Made by a program: the position numbers and the translations under genes. Below the pieces are notes generated by a model that saw nothing but the letters and a program-made list of their open reading frames with translations, did not search any database and was not told the DNA's origin. A stretch of DNA of 10,176 bases from NCBI GenBank assembly GCA_013002265.1, contig JABDKK010000075.1:1-10176 (forward strand), read 5' to 3'. The DNA is from Candidatus Nitrosopumilus sp. (GTDB lineage Archaea; Thermoproteota; Nitrososphaeria; Nitrososphaerales; Nitrosopumilaceae). Shown in pieces: positions 6,150 through 10,176 of this stretch (positions are counted from its first letter, which is position 1; the number at the start of each line of letters is the position of its first letter).

Positions 6150-6332
6150 ATGTTTTCACAAATACTTAAACTACATTATCACACATCACAAGGAGAAAGA
6201 ACGGGTTTTCTGCCCACAGCAGAACATGGAATTCGTTTCGTTCTAGCCAGATTTTTAAGAAATAAAATTAATTTTACAGTTTTGGTTTTAATAAAATGGA
6301 AAAGTTTTGAATTTACTCAAAACAAGTTCTAA
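6150..6332 (+). CDS. Possible 60-codon ORF of unknown function
   Basis: ATG at 6150 to TAA at 6330-6332. The product is basic with alternating polar and hydrophobic stretches (RTGFLPTAEHGIRFVLARFL, then INFTVLVLIKW) and no known motif. Two points favour it. A symmetric TATA box lies about 24 nt upstream of the ATG. Its stop also overlaps the stop of the convergent CxxC gene, as with other convergent pairs in the window. Against it, the segment 6198-6244 can fold, is richer in G+C than its surroundings and may instead be part of an RNA. The sequence is not recognised. Confidence 0.27.
   Translation: MFSQILKLHYHTSQGERTGFLPTAEHGIRFVLARFLRNKINFTVLVLIKWKSFEFTQNKF
6198..6244 (+). other. Nested inverted repeats, possible structured RNA element
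   Basis: An outer pair AGAACG (6198-6203) and CGTTCT (6239-6244) encloses a perfect inner hairpin TTCTGC-CCACA-GCAGAA (6208-6224). The block is noticeably richer in G+C than the flanking AT-rich spacer, which in an AT-rich archaeon can mark a structured RNA. No C/D or H/ACA box consensus was found. Confidence 0.25.
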
Positions 6333-6679
6333 TTTTGTCTGTGATTTTGGAAGCATTCTCTGCAATATACAGGTCTGCCTTCGCTTGGTTTGAATGGGAT
6401 TTGACATTCATTACCACAGTCACCACAGGTTGCAGTGAACATTTCTCTTGGTCTATCGTCTCGTGAACCAAATCTGGATCGTCTATCACCATAATTTGAT
6501 CTACCGCCAGATCTTCCACCAAATCTAGAGCCTCCACTACGTGGAGCTGGTTTGTGATTTTGGAAGCATTCTCTGCAATATACAGGTCTGTCATCCTTTG
6601 GTTTGAATGGGATTTGACATTCATTACCACAGTCACCACAGGTTGCAGTGAACATTTCTCTTTCTCTATCGTATGACAT
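6329..6679 (-). CDS. Tandem CxxC zinc-module protein with Gly/Arg-rich linker
   Basis: 116 residues from ATG at 6679. Two nearly identical modules of about 36 residues, REMFTATCGDCGNECQIPF then RPVYCRECFQNH, occupy about 8-43 and 79-114. Each offers CGDC and CREC pairs (Cys14/17/35/38 and Cys85/88/106/109) plus an extra Cys (21, 92), and so a zinc-ribbon-like site. The linker 44-78 is rich in Gly, Arg and Ser (GGSRFGGRSGGRSNYGDRR), resembling RGG regions of RNA-binding proteins. This CxxC...RPVYCRxCF module is known from small uncharacterised proteins in bacteria and archaea. Nucleic-acid or ribosome-associated binding is a reasonable inference but is not shown. A TATA-like TTTAATTA at 6706-6713 lies about 30 nt upstream of the start. 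Confidence 0.85.
   Translation of the reverse strand: MSYDREREMFTATCGDCGNECQIPFKPKDDRPVYCRECFQNHKPAPRSGGSRFGGRSGGRSNYGDRRSRFGSRDDRPREMFTATCGDCGNECQIPFKPSEGRPVYCRECFQNHRQN
6341..6449. repeat. Direct repeat copy 1 (C-terminal CxxC module)
   Basis: This 109-bp stretch matches 6554-6662 at 105 positions by direct alignment. All four differences fall within nine bases that encode the variable KDD/SEG residues. The period is 213 bp, exactly 71 codons. Even third codon positions are identical elsewhere, indicating recent duplication or gene conversion. Confidence 0.9.
6554..6662. repeat. Direct repeat copy 2 (N-terminal CxxC module)
   Basis: This is the partner of 6341-6449, encoding the first CxxC module of the same gene. 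Both copies are in the same orientation and frame. Confidence 0.9.
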
Positions 6680-6700
6680 ATTTCTGACTTGGGTGAAAGG

Positions 6701-6720
6701 CCACTGTAATTAAACTGTGG
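6701..6720. promoter_or_regulatory. Imperfect inverted repeat around the TATA box of the CxxC gene
   Basis: CCACTGT (6701-6707) and ACTGTGG (6714-6720) are inverted repeats with one mismatch and a 6-bp AATTAA spacer. The spacer falls in the TATA-like element of the CxxC gene, so a dimeric regulator here would compete with TBP. Confidence 0.35.
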
Positions 6721-6773
6721 GAAACAGTTTTTTCTACATTTGGTGTTTTTTGGGCACAATTAATATCAAAAAA

Positions 6774-6780
6774 TTATAAA
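6774..6780 (+). promoter_or_regulatory. TATA box of the ABC permease operon
   Basis: TTATAAA lies about 27 nt upstream of the GTG at 6803. This fits a leaderless transcript and supports GTG over the downstream in-frame ATG at 6833. Confidence 0.5.
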
Positions 6781-6802
6781 CTAATTTTTTCACTTTACTT
6801 TA

Positions 6803-7858
6803 GTGGGCCTGAAAAGATATGTTGCCACAAGGATGGTAACAATGTTTGGAGTTTTAATGGCAACACTGTTGATCACCATACTTCTTGTAGGCTCTAATAT
6901 GGACACCATTTTAAAACAAGGGGTTGTTTTTCAGGTTAGATCCGAAGTAACTGAAAACCCGGCCATTGCCGAGAGTTTTTCATCCGTTGATGAATTTGAG
7001 GAATTCATTCAAAGTCAAATTGAGCAAAGAATCAAAGTGCTTGGATTAGATGAGCCATGGTATTCGCCTCAAAGAATAGGAATTACAATGTATAAGATAT
7101 CATTACTAGATTTTGGATATGCGACTTTTCTTACTAGTGACTCTGGATCATCAGATGTAAAGGATATTCTCTTCGAAAAACTTCCAAGAACAATTTTACT
7201 TTTTACAACCGCAACTGTCATAATTTCAATAATCGGCATATTTCTTGGGGCTTTATCTAGTAGTAATGTCGGTTCAGTAATTGACAGAATTACATCAAGT
7301 TTTGCAATTATCAGTTCTAGTTTTCCCGTGTGGTGGATTGGAATGCTGATGATCTTTCTTTTTTCATTTACATACCAGATTTTTCCTGCTAGGGCCACAC
7401 CAGATATTCCAATATCGGATCCAGGATATTTTGTAGCCCTGTTGTACCATATGGCTTTACCACTAATTACTATTGTAATGATTGGTTTTGGTGCTTGGGC
7501 ATATCTGGTTAGAAATTTTATGGTGGGAATTATGCAAGAAGATTTCATAATTGCAAAAAAAACTATCGGGATTAATCCAAAAAAGATCATCTACAAACAC
7601 GCTCTAAAAAATGCGGCCCCACCCATTGTAACAATTTTGGCTCTAAGTTTATCAGGCTCATTAGGGGGAGCAATTATCACAGAAGCGGTTTTTGATTGGC
7701 CAGGAATGGGAAGATTATATTTTGAGGCAATAACAGTAATGGATTTACCCGTAATTATAGGTGCAACATACATCCTTACAGTATTTTTCTTAATTAGCAT
7801 CTTTATTGCAGATTTGCTTTATGGATATTTTGATCCACGAGTGAGAACAGGGCAATGA
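6803..7858 (+). CDS. ABC transporter permease, DppB/OppB-like
   Basis: 351 residues from GTG at 6803. It is the first of two inner-membrane channel subunits of a peptide/nickel-type ABC importer. A first membrane helix (about 12-31) is followed by an extracytoplasmic stretch of about 95 residues. Then comes the conserved core: LPRTILLFTTATVIISIIG from 127, SSSFPVWWIGML, and the cytoplasmic EAA loop at about 238-260 (IIAKKTIGINPKKIIYKHAL), which docks on the ATPase. The characteristic EAVFDWPGMGRL (284-294) and the C-terminal YGYFDPRVR end are typical of DppB. About six membrane helices are visible. The next gene starts inside its stop (ATGA), so the two are translationally coupled. The substrate (peptide, metal or other) cannot be inferred, because neither binding protein nor ATPase is in the window. 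Confidence 0.93.
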   Translation: MGLKRYVATRMVTMFGVLMATLLITILLVGSNMDTILKQGVVFQVRSEVTENPAIAESFSSVDEFEEFIQSQIEQRIKVLGLDEPWYSPQRIGITMYKISLLDFGYATFLTSDSGSSDVKDILFEKLPRTILLFTTATVIISIIGIFLGALSSSNVGSVIDRITSSFAIISSSFPVWWIGMLMIFLFSFTYQIFPARATPDIPISDPGYFVALLYHMALPLITIVMIGFGAWAYLVRNFMVGIMQEDFIIAKKTIGINPKKIIYKHALKNAAPPIVTILALSLSGSLGGAIITEAVFDWPGMGRLYFEAITVMDLPVIIGATYILTVFFLISIFIADLLYGYFDPRVRTGQ

Positions 7859-9222
7859 GTGGCATAACCCCTCAAGAGATAAAGAGGGAATTTTTTAAAA
7901 GCAATTTAGGAATTGCCGGGATCTTTATTTTAACATTATTAATTGGAATCTCAATTCTGGCAATGCTAATAATCCCAATAGAGACATTTCAGGAATGGAA
8001 CAATCCTGGAAGTTGGATTTCATACCCAAAAGTGGCAGTTCCAATTTGGGTTAATTTATTTTTGGCAGAAAAAATTCCAGAGCACAAAATTATTGAAAAA
8101 CCAACGATTCAAAAAATGTTTCAAGGCGAAGTTAATCTAGAGTCTCATCAATTTGGATTTAATTACAAGTATGACGATTTCCCAAATGATTTCATCTACG
8201 AATACTCTTCAGAATATTCAGGTTCGCCATTATTACAGATATCCATTATCAGACCAGATGGAATAAAACTGGAGATCTTATCTACATCTCTCCCTTATTC
8301 CAATTCAAAAACATCTCATAACGAAAGAATTTTCTCAACAGACGAATCTATAAAGAAAAAACTATCTTTGCAGTCAGAGTATTTTGGGCATGATCTTTCA
8401 AAACTGTCTGCTGAAGACATCATTTTTTCACAAACCCAAAAAAATGAACCATTAAAAGGAGATTATGTGTTCATGATTAATCTATATGGTGTAAATTCAG
8501 ATAATCAAATTAAAGAATCAAAACTCATCATTGGTGGAAAGGCATTCGGAGTGATGGGCACTGATGAATTAAGACGTGATCTGGCAGTTGGTCTTTTGTG
8601 GGGAACCCCACTTGCATTATTTATAGGATTAGTTGTCTCAATTGCGTCAGTAATTGCAGGATTACTTTATGGTGTGTATGCAGGCTTCAAAGGCAAAAAG
8701 ACCGATGAGGTAATGATGAGATTTAATGATGTAATCTATGCATTGCCCGCACTACCATTTCTGATAATTCTTTCAGTGACTATTAGCAACAGTATTTTTC
8801 TCATGGTTGGATTTTTAATGGTTTTTGGATGGGTTGGAATTGCAAAAGTTTCAAGGAGTATATCACTTCAAATCAAAACTCGAGGATATGTGGATGCAGC
8901 TACTGTAATGGGTCAGAGAAAATCAAAGATCATTTTCAAGCATATCTTACCGCAATTACTCCCATATGCATTTGCAAGTATTGCAATATCAGTTCCAGCG
9001 GCAATCACTACAGAGGCCGGACTGAGTTTTTTAGGATTAGGGGATCCATCATTTCCAACATGGGGTCAAATACTCCATGATGCAAATACATTTGGTGCTG
9101 CAGCAAGAGGTTTGTGGTGGTGGATAATGCCTCCAGGAGTTATGATAGCCATTACTGGATTGGCCTTTGTTTTTATTGGCAATGCCCTTGATGCAATTGT
9201 TAATCCAAAATTAAAAAGGTAG
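7855..9222 (+). CDS. ABC transporter permease, DppC/OppC-like, with large extracytoplasmic insertion
   Basis: 455 residues against about 280-310 for usual DppC proteins. The first membrane helix (about 18-40) is normal. The next conserved element, GTDELRRDLAVGLLWGTPLAL (the GTDxxGRD region), comes only at 235, leaving about 190 residues outside the membrane. These contain beta-type segments such as LLQISIIRPDGIKLEI and YVFMINLYGV. After that the core is standard: membrane helices from about 252, LPALPFLIIL, an EAA loop at about 344-370 (GYVDAATVMGQRKSKIIFKHIL), EAGLSFLGLGDPSFPTWG, and a final helix. The start ATG overlaps the stop of the upstream permease by 4 nt, indicating an obligate pair. 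It is the second half of the channel. The insertion may help receive substrate or a binding protein, which is inferred only. Its stop abuts the convergent gene. Confidence 0.93.
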   Translation: MSGITPQEIKREFFKSNLGIAGIFILTLLIGISILAMLIIPIETFQEWNNPGSWISYPKVAVPIWVNLFLAEKIPEHKIIEKPTIQKMFQGEVNLESHQFGFNYKYDDFPNDFIYEYSSEYSGSPLLQISIIRPDGIKLEILSTSLPYSNSKTSHNERIFSTDESIKKKLSLQSEYFGHDLSKLSAEDIIFSQTQKNEPLKGDYVFMINLYGVNSDNQIKESKLIIGGKAFGVMGTDELRRDLAVGLLWGTPLALFIGLVVSIASVIAGLLYGVYAGFKGKKTDEVMMRFNDVIYALPALPFLIILSVTISNSIFLMVGFLMVFGWVGIAKVSRSISLQIKTRGYVDAATVMGQRKSKIIFKHILPQLLPYAFASIAISVPAAITTEAGLSFLGLGDPSFPTWGQILHDANTFGAAARGLWWWIMPPGVMIAITGLAFVFIGNALDAIVNPKLKR

Positions 9223-9534
9223 TTAGAAAGTATGGCTTCTGATAATATCTAAAGCCGAGTCAGATAATTTGATAGTGTATGTTAAAGAATTAGGATCATC
9301 TTTTGATTCCGAAAGAGTTTCAGTAAATTTTGTTTTTTTGTCTTCGGTTGCACCAGCCTCATGAGCACATAGATTAAAAGCTTTGAGATTCAGGTTGTTT
9401 TTGAGAAGATGCGTAATGAATTTTTTATATCCTTCAGGATCATCCCAATCAATGTTTTTCTCAGAGCAAGCAGCTATCCAAACATCAACGGAATTATGAA
9501 AAATTACCTTCTTTCTAATCTCATCTAAAGACAT
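9223..9534 (-). CDS. Uncharacterised 103-aa cytoplasmic protein
   Basis: ATG at 9534 to a TAA at 9225-9223, directly abutting the permease stop on the other strand. The product is acidic to neutral and soluble. It begins MSLDEIRKKVIFHNSVDVWI, then has SEKNIDWDDPEGYKKFITHLLKN with helical character, a CAHEAG segment, and a C-terminal part LTYTIKLSDSALDIIRSH. No signal peptide, membrane span or metal motif was seen, and I do not recognise the family. It starts 10 nt after the stop of the membrane zinc-ribbon gene on the same strand, so the two are probably cotranscribed. Length, an ordinary composition and tight gene packing support it as real. Confidence 0.72.
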   Translation of the reverse strand: MSLDEIRKKVIFHNSVDVWIAACSEKNIDWDDPEGYKKFITHLLKNNLNLKAFNLCAHEAGATEDKKTKFTETLSESKDDPNSLTYTIKLSDSALDIIRSHTF

Positions 9535-9544
9535 GTTTTCTCAA

Positions 9545-9868
9545 CTAAAAATCAGCACGCTGCATCTTGGAACCACAACGAGGACAAGTTCCACCTTTGT
9601 GCTTATTATTACAAACAAGGCAAACATAACGAACTCCGGAGGAACCTCCAGATGAGCCCATTCCAAAGAATCCACCACGGCCAGTTCCAGATTCACCGCC
9701 GTAACCACGCATTTTACTCATATAGCGTTTTCTGAGAATTAACGGGAATGCAATAAAAATAGCAAGTGCCGCACCCAATCCATATGGGAAGGGGAGAACC
9801 ATTTGCAAACCAATACTGATGGCAAGTGAAGCAAATAAGAAAATCAAATAAGTTTTGTAATTAAACAA
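9545..9868 (-). CDS. Membrane protein with two helices, Gly-rich linker and C-terminal zinc ribbon
   Basis: 107 residues from TTG at 9868. Residues about 6-24 and 27-45 are two hydrophobic helices forming a hairpin, closed by RKRYMSK on the cytoplasmic side. A flexible Gly/Ser-rich stretch (about 54-78, GGESGTGRGGFFGMGSSGG) leads to a compact zinc ribbon, YVCLVCNNKHKGGTCPRCGSKM, with Cys83, Cys86, Cys95 and Cys98. The layout suggests a membrane-tethered ribbon on a flexible arm facing the cytoplasm, but its ligand is unknown. The TTG start is supported by a TATA box about 30 nt upstream (minus strand 9895-9901) and by the lack of an ATG. It probably leads an operon with the 103-aa gene 10 nt downstream. 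Confidence 0.8.
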   Translation of the reverse strand: MFNYKTYLIFLFASLAISIGLQMVLPFPYGLGAALAIFIAFPLILRKRYMSKMRGYGGESGTGRGGFFGMGSSGGSSGVRYVCLVCNNKHKGGTCPRCGSKMQRADF

Positions 9869-9894
9869 TTCAATGAAAGTAGTTCTAAAAAAGG

Positions 9895-9901
9895 TTATAA
9901 A
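9895..9901 (-). promoter_or_regulatory. TATA box of the membrane zinc-ribbon operon
   Basis: The minus strand reads TTTATAA here, centred about 30 nt upstream of the TTG start at 9868. The spacing fits a leaderless or nearly leaderless transcript. Confidence 0.45.
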
Positions 9902-9935
9902 GTTTTGTCATCTTTTTTCATTTTTTCCCTAGGAA

Positions 9936-10176
9936 TTATTTCTTAATTGAAAGTGGAACTGTGTTTCCATTACTATCCCATGCAAAAATACAATTATCAT
10001 CATAAGGAGATTTTACAATTATGGAGACTAATCCAAAGAAATTATGAAGGTCAGTGACTGATGGCTCAGCTGAACCACTAGGGTGCGAATGGACAATTCC
10101 CACATAACTCAAGTCAAAAGGCAAGAAGGAATGAGGAAACCCAGCAAATGTAGGTCCCGAATAATTAAAAGGAGGA
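9936..10176 (-). CDS. JAMM/MPN+ metalloprotease, C-terminal part (start outside window)
   Basis: The reading frame is open from the window edge (10176) to a TAA at 9938-9936, giving about 79 residues. A TTG at 10124 is internal to it, and the true start lies further right. The segment YVGIVHSHPSGSAEPSVTD contains the JAMM zinc motif HxH-x7-S-x2-D: two His, Ser and Asp in canonical spacing. The upstream catalytic Glu would be outside the window. JAMM proteins are zinc isopeptidases that remove ubiquitin or ubiquitin-like modifiers (SAMPs in archaea) or cleave similar C-terminal tails. The C-terminal part, CIFAWDSNGNTVPLSIKK, ends the domain with no extra region. Which modifier it acts on cannot be told from this fragment. 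Confidence 0.85.
   Translation of the reverse strand, partial: PPFNYSGPTFAGFPHSFLPFDLSYVGIVHSHPSGSAEPSVTDLHNFFGLVSIIVKSPYDDNCIFAWDSNGNTVPLSIKK

Noticed and set aside
6313..6759. 148-codon minus-strand ORF overlapping the CxxC module gene
   Set aside because: It reads the same repeats in another frame. The CxxC frame has paired Cys, known module sequence and conserved spacing, while this frame has no motif.
7069..7590. 173-codon antisense ORF inside the DppB-like gene
   Set aside because: It is a shadow of a clear membrane permease in the opposite strand. Its hydrophobic runs mirror the antisense of the membrane helices.
8829..9080. Plus-strand ORF inside the DppC-like gene
   Set aside because: It is in a different frame over the conserved EAA-loop and GLGDPSFPTWG coding sequence, with no motif of its own.

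Overview
The window comes from an AT-rich archaeon, most likely an ammonia-oxidising member of the Nitrososphaerota (Nitrosopumilus/Nitrosarchaeum type). The archaeal assignment rests on a TATA-binding protein gene next to a transcription factor B gene, on TATA boxes that sit about 24-30 nt upstream of many start codons with no Shine-Dalgarno sequence (leaderless transcripts), and on frequent TTG/GTG starts. The genus-level placement is an inference from gene style and composition. No gene diagnostic of ammonia oxidation is present.

Left end (1-800): the minus strand carries the start of a Cys-rich protein cut by the window edge, a two-frame gene at 157-644 whose halves join at an A AAA AAG heptamer, and a short two-frame relic at 665-798. 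Next, on the plus strand, come a secreted Ig-like-domain protein (941-1864) and a 55-codon zinc-ribbon gene (1919-2086).

Transcription block (2135-5088, all minus): an HD-domain/GNAT fusion protein lies upstream of tfb, and tfb is followed 20 nt later by tbp. A perfect 18-bp palindrome covers the presumed tfb transcription start, so the general factors may be regulated as a pair.

Small-protein block (5188-6679): an ArsC/Spx-like thioredoxin-fold protein (plus), a SWIM zinc-finger protein and an unknown helical protein (minus, likely one operon), a 215-bp spacer with a symmetric TATA box, a hairpin-prone GC-richer stretch and a possible 60-codon ORF, and then a protein built from two nearly identical CxxC modules joined by a Gly/Arg-rich linker.

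Transport block (6803-9222, plus): two translationally coupled DppB/DppC-type ABC permeases. The DppC-like subunit has a large extra extracytoplasmic domain. No ATPase or binding protein is present in the window.

Right end (9223-10176, all minus): an unknown 103-residue protein, a two-helix membrane protein with a Gly-rich linker and C-terminal zinc ribbon, and the C-terminal part of a JAMM/MPN+ metalloprotease whose start lies beyond the window. Small zinc-binding proteins are strikingly frequent, and convergent genes repeatedly end within a few bases of each other. No stretch over 300 bp is free of gene-like sequence. No tRNA, rRNA, CRISPR array or intact mobile element was seen.
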